Below, one piece after another: positions 1 through 10,653 of a stretch of 64,000 nucleotides of DNA. Made by a program: the position numbers and the translations under genes. The stretch is from Ulota crispa. Lineage: Eukaryota; Streptophyta; Bryopsida; Orthotrichales; Orthotrichaceae. The stretch spans positions 9,750,727 to 9,814,726 of the forward strand of contig OY987245.1 in NCBI GenBank assembly GCA_963920765.1, given 5' to 3'. Under the pieces are notes generated by a model. The model searched no databases, was not told the DNA's origin, and worked only from the letters and a program-made list of their open reading frames with translations. Position 1 is the first letter of the stretch. Each line of letters opens with the position of its first letter.

Positions 1-711
1 ATTTACTTTTGTTTGTAAAAAAAGATAAGCTATTTCATTGGGTGTTGTTGAATTGCAACTTTTTTTATGGTCCTAGACAATATCATGGTCTCTAAGTCCA
101 AATTTGAATTCAAAATTCTCAAACTCAAATTTTTGATGGTAGAAATCTAAAATTTACCCCCGGGGTGTGGTACAGTAGTTCAAAGGGTGTGGTTCACATT
201 TTAATGCCCTTAAAAAATATCCAAAACTATTCAAAAGTCTATAGAATTTTGATTTTATAATTGCAAGGTTTTAATTCCGTAACTTTTCACGATTTCATGT
301 TATTTAAAGCTATCAAACTCTGGAGGCTATTTTAACAAAATAAGGTTCTTTTTACAAAAAAATTAGCACTAAATAACAATTATTAATGAATCCAACCTTT
401 GCTTGCAACAATTCTTTTGAGATTTGTGAATTTTAATAAAAATTTATAAACAAAATCAAAAGGATGGAAATAAACAATTTATTTAAATTTCTAAACACCT
501 TCTCTGATTTTAGCTCATAACTTTTGATAAAAAGATTGAAATCCAAAAAAAATAGTTGGAGGTGAAAGTAAAATACATTTACCAACTTTTCTTAGTTCTA
601 AGTTTTTTGAAAAAAACTTCCTTTAATGGGCCGAAATAGCCTCCAAAGTCTACTGGCTTACTAAAAACATGAACATTTAATGTACAAATAGAATCATGGT
701 TCTATTGTGCA
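1..711. other. AT-rich intergenic DNA, no gene seen
   Basis: This is AT-rich sequence with homopolymer runs and no coding signal longer than chance. I see no paired terminal repeats here. Confidence 0.5.
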
Positions 712-922
712 CATGTGTGGGTGCACGTGCTCTAGTGGTTGTGAATAATGTGAAAGAATTGTGGAGTGTGAGCCCAGAGGTAGGGGATTCAAACCCCATT
801 GTTGGCAGCCCTGCTCGATAGTGCGGGCAGCTACTTTGTGATGCGGATAGCTGCTCGATGCCATAGGCAACTGCTCGGCGGTACGGGTAGTTGCCCAGCC
901 CTTAAAAATTTTCATTTTTTTA
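712..922 (+). mobile_element. tRNA-derived SINE candidate
   Basis: An RNA polymerase III type promoter is visible. A box A-like TGCTCTAGTGG lies at 728-738 and a box B-like GGATTCAAACC at 785-795, a tRNA-like spacing. They are followed by a GC-richer body with repeated 'gctcg..gcgggcagct' phrases and a T/A-rich tail from about 902. The GC-rich block stands out from the AT-rich flanks. No folding tRNA cloverleaf was found, so a functional tRNA is unlikely. Target duplications were not identified. Confidence 0.55.
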
Positions 923-1917
923 TAAAATAAAATAAAATTCTATGAAAAAAAATTGAAAAATTGAAAAAATAAAGAATTGAATAACATAAAATACGTGAAA
1001 AGTAATAGAAAATCACCAAAAAATCAACAAAAAATCAACAAAAAAGTACCTAAATCAACTTGACCAAATCCACATAAAAAATCAATAGTTTTTGGTTAAA
1101 ATTCTTTTGATTTTGTGCTGAATTTTCTACTAGTGATTGCACATACGTCAATGTGGGGTCAAGATGGAAAATCTCAAATTTTCTTACAAACAAGGATAAA
1201 AGTAATAATTTGCCCCCCTATTTTTATTTTGTTAAGTTCTATCCTCCTCTAGGGTCATAGACTAAATCCATGTTTTTGAATCCAAATGTGAATTCAAGAT
1301 TCCCAAGTTCAAACTCCTCATCAACATTTAATTTATTGGCAAAATTTTGCTTGAATTTAACCTTGAAAGCCCATTGACAACCTTTACACTAAGAAATCCG
1401 TGTGAAAAACTAGATGAAATTGCCAAATCCTTCCTGGGGCAAATCCTAATCCACCAAATTTTGAATGAAAGTAACTTATACTAGCATTTGTTTGGATGAA
1501 CTTTTGTATATCATTTATTTGTTTTAATTTTAGCCAAAATTTCTAAACCTGCCTGCAATCTGGAGTGCGAGTTGCTCTACCCGACAAAATAAAAAATTAA
1601 ACCCTACTCATGATGGATAAAAACCTGAACAATTCTATTTTTTGGCTGGTGAAAAAGTAAGAGCTTTCCACCCTGGCCCCACATCGACGTATGTGCAGGA
1701 AACCGAGCCCTTGTCTCGTCTCTGCCAGTGGGCCCATCATGTTGGGGCCACAAAAACTAGTTTGGAGCGGATGAAGACACGTGTACAAACTGTTACTTAA
1801 GGATGGGTATAAAGAATCTTTCAACATGAGTATCAACAGAAAATGGAACGTTCTATGAAAAATGGAATTTGACATTTTGATTTTGATGAAAAATAAGCCC
1901 CCCCTTTTTTTTGTTAA
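923..1917. other. AT-rich intergenic DNA, no gene seen
   Basis: This stretch is A/T-rich with poly-A runs. No exon-like reading frame or element boundary was recognised. The open frame on the minus strand near 1597-2046 has no recognisable domain and runs into the MITE that begins at 1918. Confidence 0.45.
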
Positions 1918-2300
1918 GAGCATCTCCACCGGCTGACTCCAGCCGGGATGGCGAGGTCGGAAGTCACTTTCTCGAGTTCCAATCTCCATTAGTGCTTCTG
2001 TCCACTCAAACCACTCACCGGCCTCGCCAAGTTGAGCTTTGGGCACGGGGAGCTCCCGGGCTGGACAATCTTAGTAGCGCGTTGAAGCTCCGCGGTTTAC
2101 CGAAAAGTGCGTGCGTGGCGACATGATGTCGAAGGCCGTGATTCGTTGAGGCCCTCATTTTTGGCAGGAATTCCAGCTCTTGAAGCCTAGAGTGTGTGCA
2201 CCGGTGGGGATCTGGACACATGCCCGGCCATAGTCGCCTCCCCGGCCCCTGGCAACGACCTCTGGCAAGTCACCATTTGCCCGGTCTGGTGGGGATGCTC
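1918..2300. mobile_element. MITE with GAGCATCTCCACC termini and TAA target duplication
   Basis: The ends are inverted: GAGCATCTCCACCGG at 1918 and its imperfect complement ending GGTGGGGATGCTC at 2300. TAA lies directly outside both ends (1915-1917 and 2301-2303), as for a 3-bp target duplication. The 383-bp body is much more GC-rich than its surroundings and has no coding capacity. Plant MITEs with GAGCATCTCCA-type ends and TWA duplications are usually placed with PIF/Harbinger; that placement is by resemblance. The right end abuts a TTAA element. Confidence 0.7.
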
Positions 2301-2307
2301 TAACCCC

Positions 2308-2855
2308 TTAACCCCTAAGTGCTCAATTGAGCATTTTCTAGTCGCTGCCTGCTTTTTGCGGGTTGCTTGAGATGAAAAAAAAAACTTTTGAAGAAAAATA
2401 AAAGATTCCTTATATAGAAAATCAAGTCTACTTTCCAACCTAACTTGAATCATGTCAATCCAAGTTAAACTCCATCAAGGATATTTTTTCAAAGACAAAT
2501 ACTTCAATATTTGCTAGTGTTATAAAATTTACTATTTTGGGAAACTAATGATATTCTCTCCTTTGAAAAGATTGCATTTTTGGAGTTTATGATAGAATGT
2601 ATGTTTTTAACCAATCATACCAAATTTTAAAATCTATGAATAAAATTTGTCATTTTGGTGAATATTAAATGGTAAATGCTTATAAATCCAGTAATAATAA
2701 TCCAAAATTGTTTTTGAATGTTTGACTATATGGATAATTACTAAACATCATGATTCTTGTTTTCTCTTTTGAAGCAAACTTCATCAAAGTTACACAAGTA
2801 TTGTTTTATAATACATTTATGTTTTGCCCTTACCTCTTGGGCTTTTAGGGGTTAA
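2308..2855. mobile_element. TTAA-flanked non-autonomous element, subfamily A copy 1
   Basis: Inverted ends TTAACCCCTAAGTGC and GGGCTTTTAGGGGTTAA enclose 548 bp, TTAA included. The interior matches the elements at 17597-18141 (opposite orientation) and 19100-19630; for example, all share the phrase about an AT-rich 'gatgaagtttgcttcaaaagag' end. There is no coding capacity. TTAA at both ends suggests a piggyBac-type target duplication. Confidence 0.75.
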
Positions 2856-4104
2856 AGTCGTCGGGCTCCAAAAAACATTATGCATAACAGATAAAAGTTT
2901 TTTTTTATTTGAGTTTTTTTCAAAAGTGATCATAAACACATGGTTTATCATGAACCTCAAAAAATCACCTTAGTAGATGCACTCATATTTTTAGGTAACC
3001 CAAATTGTGAGAAAATTCATAGACATGGTTTTAGGTTCCAAACTGACCTTGTTGCAAATCTCATGAGGTTAGCATGTACTATTGTAGCTGGGCTAGTTGC
3101 AGTGATAAGCCCGGCCTTTAAGGGTTAATATTGCATTTTTATAATTATTGCGTAAATAATGTAAAAGTGCAAGAAAATAAGATGTTTTGTAGAAAATGGA
3201 CTGCACTTTTCTTTTCTTAAATCAAATTTTGTTGACTCCATTTTTCATGAAATTTTCTGTTTGTTTTATATTATTTACCATTTTATGCACAAGGTTATGC
3301 ACAAGGACTGCTCAAGGCAAACATTGGTGGATTTTGAAAAAGTTCACAAAAGATAAGTAGTGGACTTATTTCTGTCCATGGAATCATGCCTTATTTATAA
3401 AAATGCAAGGAGGCAACACAAAGTCTCTGGAGTTCGAGTTGATTGGCCGTTTGGCCAATTTTAGTAATTCAAGTTGACTTGCTGTAGAGTCATCACAATT
3501 ATGTGACTTGCTAAATGAGGTACCAAAAATGGCAGCTTTGCTCCAAGTGAGGCGTGTAACATACTTTTGGAGAAGTGTTACCAAGAGATTTCCAATGGTA
3601 TGTGATATATCCAATTTGGATGAAAATATCACTTGTGGGACTTTGTTATGCATGTGATGACTAGGCATTGTGAATTTCAACACACTTCAGATTTTATTGA
3701 GAAGAAAAGAAGACAATCCTATTCCTTTTTTTGTTCCCTCCCTCGTACTTTCCCAGCCAACTTTGATAGATGGGTTGGATTTTCACCAACTTGGCTGACA
3801 CATGGAGATTTGCCTTTAGTCATTTAGTGAGTCTTTGCACATGTTTGCTTAGAGTTTTTTGCAAACTGACATTATCAGTTACACCCTATAACTCAATTTT
3901 TATACATTTCAAGTTGCATGTATATATTTATGCAAATCTACAATTTTAAAATTAAGTTAGGTACATGAGGTTTTTGTTTGACTTGTTGTTGCTTCAAAGT
4001 ATCAAGGAAAGATTACCCTTGTTTTTTACAAGCTCTCTAATGTTTTCAGATGTTATTTGTGTGGCTACTTATTTTGGATATTGATCATATTAGGATATGC
4101 ATTA
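2856..4104. other. AT-rich intergenic DNA with one lone TTAA-type end
   Basis: No gene was seen. A solitary right-end-like CCTTTAAGGGTTAA lies at about 3114-3127. It may be the far end of an older element beginning near 2301 (CTAACCCC) into which the 2308-2855 element inserted. This nesting is an inference. Confidence 0.4.
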
Positions 4105-4536
4105 GCAAAGTTTTGAGCCCTCCAAGAGCCCCCTAAGGTTTGATAAACCAAGCTATTAATTGGCTAGCGTGAGTACAAGAAAAGGGTACTCATACCCATA
4201 GCTACCTTGTATGAAGGACCTCACCCACATGCATAACCAAAAACAATAAAAAAGGCATTGCACTCATAGAATATGTAAGTGTACTCACTAGTCACTATCC
4301 AAGTACTTTAATCATCTATTCAAATAGAGTAAAGTATAATTTATGGTCGTATTGTACATTTGTACCCATAGTTTTTGTCCAATAGGGATGACATAATAAT
4401 ATAGTTTTCATATATGCGTTGAATTCAAAGGGTGAGTGAAAATAGGGGATTAATGATTTGTTTGTTGTAGTAAGTACATGTTTTAAGACCCCTTTAGAGA
4501 CTTTGTAGGGGGCTCTTGGAGGGCTCAAAACTTTGC
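4105..4536. mobile_element. MITE with 31-bp perfect inverted ends, TA target
   Basis: The terminal repeat starts GCAAAGTTTTGAGCCCTCC and is identical over 31 bp between 4105-4135 and the complement of 4506-4536. TA lies immediately outside each end (4103-4104 and 4537-4538). The length is 432 bp with no coding potential. A TA duplication and short length fit a Stowaway/Tc1-mariner type MITE. Perfect ends suggest a fairly recent insertion. Confidence 0.8.
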
Positions 4537-6161
4537 TATAGTAATATGATTTGATAAAGCTATAACTTTTCTACTTTAAGATCTATGAGGAAAAATGTTT
4601 GAATGTTGTCAATAGTAAAAAATGTTACAAATAAGTTTGAAAGAAAGACAAATTTGATATTTATAGGTGAATGCAACTCAGAAGAATTAGGAAGAAGAAT
4701 GGAGTTGAGTTGGAAAAATACTTTTTGGTCTTGTAGTCCACAAAATGAAAAATGCCTTTTTTTTAGTACATGAAAAACTGTGAGGTACTATAAAATTTTC
4801 AAAAATGTTAAGATGTGCTATGCAGAAGTGTGATCTAGAAGAACACTTTAACTGTGAGTTTCAAACAGATTTTGCAAATAACAAGTCATAGAACTTAACT
4901 CTACAATTAGGTTTACCATTTTAGTTAACTATACATGTCAACAAAGTATGAAAGAAACGATTTGAGAACCCTCTAATATTGATTACACATTAAACATTAA
5001 CATTTTTGTGGTCCTCTTTAGTTGCAATTTGACACCAAATGCTTTATTTGCAATCATCTATTAAGATCTGGATCTATTCATTTGTTATAATTAACTTTTA
5101 AAAGTCACTTTATTACTAAGGAAAGTTAAAATTTAAAGTGAAACATGTTTATACATCTTGACTGATATAACGTATTGAGTTATTATTCATCTTGGAATTT
5201 TTTTGGATATTTATAATTTGGTGCCAAAGAGATTGACTTTGCAAAGTCAAGTTTGTATCTTCCTTTAAAGATCATTAATTAATCTAGAAGAGCATCACAA
5301 GACACAATTAATTTATTGTAAAGTCAAGCTAGATTTTCGTTAGCTTATTGACTAATATTATTTGCTAAAAGGGTTCAAATGCAAGTTAGTTGAACACTAT
5401 TGCATTTTTGTTTTTTTGTGTCCATGAAAAAATCATGTAGACTTAAAAATGGCATACATTCAGCACTTTGAAGCTGTTCTGTTGACCCTATATTTATTAA
5501 ATCAATGTTCACCCAGAGGCCAGAAGCCCTACGAATTGAATGGATACATTTACAATGTTGTTCAAAGGAGTTTTTTTTGTCACCACATGAATGCAATTTT
5601 TGTATCAAATCGTGATGGGCATTTGGAACAACCCTGAAAATGTATAAAATCTTTTCGATAAAATCTTAGCATTTGCAAAAAAGCCACATCACTCCAAAAA
5701 GAAGTTAATCAATTGTTAAGTTAGAAGTTCAATCATTTGTTTATCCATTTGAGCAACTCGCTATGCTAACTTTCAACTAGTTGGAAGCTTCTTAGTAAGC
5801 AACAACAAAAGGAAAACCATCACTTTTGAAGACATCTTGCTAAGTGGAAATAAACATGTATGTTTGCTAAATTTACTAACTTGACCAAAATAACTTACTC
5901 AAAATGACAATGAATTTGATTTAGTGATTTCCAATTAAATAAATGTGCACTCTCTCATTCAAAAGTTGGAAATGCAAAAGATATCATTTTTTTGTACTCA
6001 ATGCTCTAAGGTATTTTGGGATGGCACGAGCTCCATTTGTCACGCACAACAAGGATGCAAAATTGCTGGTGAAAGCTTGCAAGTAAATTTGTGAACCAAA
6101 GGGTAGCTACAACTTCTACACCGGCTCTCCATGGTAGCTTGCATAAGCATGTCAAGGTATC
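4537..6161. other. AT-rich intergenic DNA, no gene seen
   Basis: Reading frames here are short and lack domains. No paired element ends or tandem repeats were recognised. Confidence 0.45.
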
Positions 6162-6813
6162 TTAACCCCTAAATGCCCAAGGTCTTTCTGAACTTCTTGG
6201 CATTTTTAAGAAAGTGAACAATCAACCAACCTTTTCATGGATCTCATCAAGTTTTTTAAAACTGTAACCATACAAATTAAAACTTGACATGTTAGCAATT
6301 ATATGGAAAAAGAAAACACAACAATATCACTTATAGTTTGAAAGATTATAACGTTTGAACATGAGGGTGTTAAAACTAGAAAGTGACTTCAAGTTTTCTA
6401 ATCCTCATGTCACATGTCAAATCTAAAAAGTTAGTCATTAAAAAAATATGAGGTTTAAGGTCATTGCATGTTTAACCTAAATCAATTTATGGCTTTCAAA
6501 ATCTACTATTGTAATTTTTTTAAATGGATTTCTAATGCAAATTTTTCTCCAAGCTCTAGAGTATTTGAGGTTCATTTTCAAGATCTTCCAACTCTACAAA
6601 ACTCAAGATTGCAGTGGACACCCTTGTACAAAATCTTGAATAGAAAAATCATGGACATTCATTTTAAAAATCAGATTTTTGATACTGAAAATAAACTTCA
6701 AAACAAACTTGTGTTCAAAAAAAATTACCAAATATAATGATTTGATAAGATTTTATTCGTCTTCAAAGTCTTGTAAACACCCAAATTGGGTGCCTTGGGC
6801 ATTTAGGGGTTAA
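6162..6813. mobile_element. TTAA-flanked element, subfamily B copy 1
   Basis: Both ends carry the same 21-bp inverted repeat beginning TTAACCCCTAAATGCCCA, perfect between left and right. The 652-bp body aligns along its length with 9990-10644 and 21576-22226; the three share the phrases 'gtaaccataca', 'caacaatatcactta' and 'tgagggtgttaa'. It has no coding capacity. Confidence 0.85.
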
Positions 6814-8407
6814 ATTGCTCATTTTTTCCATGGTAGCTTCAATTAGTCTCTATGAGCAGTTCATCTTGCTCTATTCACAACAAACACGCTAAAGTTTGAG
6901 CACTAATTATTGTGTTTGAACAAGTAATGACCCAAAAATAACAATGACTGGATCGAAACTACCACAACAAACAAGAGTTGTAAAGTGCACAAGCAAAGCA
7001 AGATACCTTCCTTGAGCAAACACAATTGGATACTAGAGATGTGGGGCTCCAAATAAAAATATCTCAAAATAGCATGTTTTGAAACACCTAGCTACAAATA
7101 TTAGAACTTGATATCCCAAGCCCACTTGGACACCAGCTTTGGTGTCCAAATGGGCTTACGGCACCAAATTCTTGACGCTGTAGTTTGGTACTCAAGTACC
7201 TTATTTCTACTAGTGCACACCACCGGCCAAACCCTGTTTGAAGTCTTTGTTTAAAAAGCAAGTGGATGTGCTCTTAGTTGGTCGACATTGAACTCTCTTG
7301 TACTTTGGGGCTTTCATGATGTTCCACAACTACTTGGTCAACCACCTACCATGTAAGTTAGTGTCTCAAAGTTTCGCCCACACCCACAAACCACCCCAAA
7401 GAAAATTCCCTTATGGGGCCTAAAGCCCCAATGGATTGGCCACGTGGAAATCCCAAAATATGATTTTCATTTTCTTGAGAGTAATTTAGTGGAGGTTCTG
7501 CGGAGTTGGTAAAGTGTGTTTTCATGTTAGGAAACAAAATTTCCTATGTGATTAGGGAGAAAACAAGTGATGGAGCGGGATTGCTTTGTTGTAGATTATT
7601 TTAGGATGTATTGATATTTACAATACATTACCATTAAACAAATAATTTTGACTAAGCTCTATGTTGGACTTCTCTTCAAAATAGTGAATGTATGATGTAT
7701 TGTTGAAAACTCTTGACAATACTTTTTTAATGATACATTACATGCCTTATAGGAACTAAACTTCAAATATTTAGTATTAGTTAATATAGATAGCAAAAAC
7801 AACCTCCCTATTTCCGTCACATTGAATTGTCAAATTTGGTTAAATTTTCTATCAACATAAACTCCTTAACCCCTTAAGACCCAAGCTCATTTTTTTCTAA
7901 AAAATTCACTCAAAACTTCCATTTCTCATCATTTGATTCCAAGGACAAGATTTTTCTATTTTTTACATTCTAACAGTAAGGTCTTACATTAAAGTTATGC
8001 AAGAAGACATGGTGAATGTTTCATGAGGTTTGATTGTATGGATTGAGAGATGTGATCATTTGAAGTTAGTGTAGAAGGTTTTTTTTACTTTTAGGCAAAG
8101 TTTTTAGGTCCCTTTAACCGCATGTGGTGGATATGTTTTGCACTATAGGTGCTAAAGAGATTTATCCAACTTGCTCTAAAACATGTTAGGCATATGTCTA
8201 CAAACTTTTGTGTCCAATAAAGACAAGAAACATACCATGCATGGGCTTGCATTGCAAACATGTGCTTGAAGTTTACACTACATTGAGTTTTTTGCAAACC
8301 AGGTTTTTGAAGGATATCTTTGAAAAAAGAGAATCCAATGGGTGGATTAGAAGATTTTATATTTATTAACAACTAAAAATAAATAAATGAAAGAACCAAA
8401 TCTCTAA
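6814..8407. other. AT-rich intergenic DNA with one hairpin
   Basis: No gene was recognised. A lone TTAACCCCTTAAGACCCAAG at 7866 resembles the left end of the TTAA elements, but no matching right end was found before the next element. Confidence 0.4.
7118..7157. repeat. Short strong hairpin
   Basis: Arms AAGCCCACTTGGACACCA (7118-7135) and TGGTGTCCAAATGGGCTT (7140-7157) pair at 17 of 18 positions, and the remaining pair would be G-U in RNA. The loop is 4 nt. It may be a palindromic repeat remnant or a small hairpin transcript; nothing distinguishes these. Confidence 0.6.
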
Positions 8408-9301
8408 TTAACCCCTAAAGGACCAAGTGGTTGTTCAGTAGGCACTTGAAAACTTGGACATGGTCATATGGAGCCAATTTTTATTGGATGTTCTCAAAAT
8501 TGTTACACAAGGTGCAAATATGAATCCCCCAAGTGGAAGTCTAATTTTTTCCCCAATTGGATGTCGGGTTCAAAAGTTATGTTGCCCAAAAGAAATTGGG
8601 CAATTTGAGCAATTTGAGCATCTTTGGAGAACCTTATGCTAAAACTCTCATCAATTTTTGAAATTTGGCAAGTATGTAACTAAAAAAATATGGTGTACAA
8701 TTGTCAAAAATAAAAATAAAAATCAGCTCTCACATTACATTTTGAAGGGAGTCAAACTTTGTTAATTATGTTTGGGCAATTTCAAGAAAAAAGAAATCCT
8801 CTAACTTCAAGCCCTGTTAATTTTCAATCTATAAACCCAAAGCTCTTGAAACTTTTTCTCACATATTCATGAAAGAATGACTAATGTATTGCCAATTCAC
8901 TAAACATCCTTGCATTGGAGGGTGATTTAGAATAAGCTAGATTCTACATTTGCATCTAAAATTTTTCATAAGTGAGCCTAACATCATATACTTATGAATG
9001 GTCAAAAAGCTCAAATTTGAGTAGAGTAAAAATTTTACTCTAGGAAGGCTCAAAATCAATTGACCTTGTTTTCCAGGAATGAAAAAAGGATGTTTTTCTC
9101 ACTTCAAACATTATAATCTTACAATCCAAGCGGTCAAATGGGCTGAATTTTTTTGCACATGTTAGTTTATTGGTTTCACAAACTTTTGTACAATTGAAAT
9201 TGAGTAAAAATGTTTTGATTTTTTATTTTGGACAATGCACTAAAAGTTGGCAGTTTCTGAGATTTTTTCTCAAAAAACACCCTTGGTCCTTTAGGGGTTA
9301 A
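8408..9301. mobile_element. TTAA-flanked element, subfamily E copy 1
   Basis: The inverted ends are TTAACCCCTAAAGGACCAAG at the left and its exact complement at the right (9282-9301). The length is 894 bp. The interior resembles 57144-58063, as in the shared 'ccaattg.atg....caaaagttatg.tgccca' stretch. No transposase frame is present. Confidence 0.82.
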
Positions 9302-9989
9302 TACATTAGTACTTTAGATATACTCCAATGAAAGGTCATGCCTTCATTGGATGCCCTTGAGAGACACCAATGGAAAATGGCATTCTTGACCTGCCTCTAG
9401 TTCAAGAATACCCATATAACACTCACAACTTTTGCAGAGTAAATCTGATCTCAATAAAAATCACATCCTTATGTAGCACTTGCAAAACTCCATCTAAAAA
9501 GGAATATAAAAATTGATCAAGAACCCCAATAGAGTAAGCATGCCCAAAATCTATTTGTCCCTTATAATAATGAGCCTTTAAGGAGAACACAAACATCGTT
9601 CTTAAGCTTGCCATCCATTTTTAATGTAGTCTTTTTGCCAAATACCTATATTTCATACATAGGTATCCATCTACTATTTGTCCCCTTTGGACTTCATTGA
9701 GATTGAGCTTACATTGAAGTCTGCCTTAACCACAAGAATCTCTACTCTAACATGTATGATTGTATGTATATGTTTTCATGTGACCATTGACTTGGTATAA
9801 TCCTTTACATTTTTACTAGATGAAATCATATAAAAATGTCATTTGCCACTGATCTCAAAATGCTACTTCTAAAAACCGCACGCCCCAATTATATCAAACT
9901 AAAACAAATCTTTATGCATAACTACTTTTAACATACTAGCGTACCTAACCTTTAGTGTTCCTTTCGTAAATTTAATTCTTTCCATTTTG
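9302..9989. other. Intergenic DNA, no gene seen
   Basis: The stretch between two TTAA elements contains only short frames without domains. Confidence 0.45.
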
Positions 9990-10644
9990 TTAACCCTAGA
10001 CCGCCCACGAACGTTCTCTAGTATCTCAGAATGTGCTCTTGGATGAACAGAATGGCAACATTTTGATAAGTTACATCATCTTTTTGTAAATTGTAACCAT
10101 ACATATTCAAATTAGATATGTTAGAGATCACATAGGAAAAAAGAACACAACAATATCACTTATGGATTGAAAAATTATAACATTTGATGAAGAGGGTGTT
10201 AACATTGTGAAAGTGATTTAAAGTTTTTTAGTCCTCTTTTCACATCTCAAATTGAAAATTGAGGATGTCAAAAAAATATGAGTATGTAAAGTACAACATG
10301 TGTAACCGTAATCAATTTACGGCTTCTTAAAATCTACTCTACAATTTTTTAAATTAAATTTCTAATGTGATTATTTCTCCAAGTTCTAGTGTACTTGAGG
10401 CTCATCTCCAAGAGCTCTCAACACTAGCAAGTGAAGATTTGCAATGGACACCCTTGCACAAAATCTTGAATAGACAAATCATAGTCATTCATTATCAAAA
10501 TCAGATTTTTGATACTAAAACAAAACTTTAATAAGAATAATTAAAAAAAATAACTACTTAAATTAATCTTCAACAAAAGTCAAAAAAATTCAAATTAAAA
10601 TGCACAACGGCCACATTCTATCCCCTTGGGCGGTCAAGGGTTAA
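9990..10644. mobile_element. TTAA-flanked element, subfamily B copy 2
   Basis: The left end is TTAACCCTAGACCGCCCA and the right end TGGGCGGTCAAGGGTTAA. The 655-bp body is collinear with 6162-6813 and 21576-22226. Its ends differ from those of copy 1 outside CCC(C/T), so subterminal sequences have diverged while left and right of each copy still match. That pattern suggests matching ends are maintained. Confidence 0.8.
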
Positions 10645-10653
10645 GCAAGATTA

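Noticed and set aside
712..800. Functional tRNA gene
   Set aside because: Box A and box B are present but no acceptor stem or anticodon arm could be paired; it is better explained as a SINE head.
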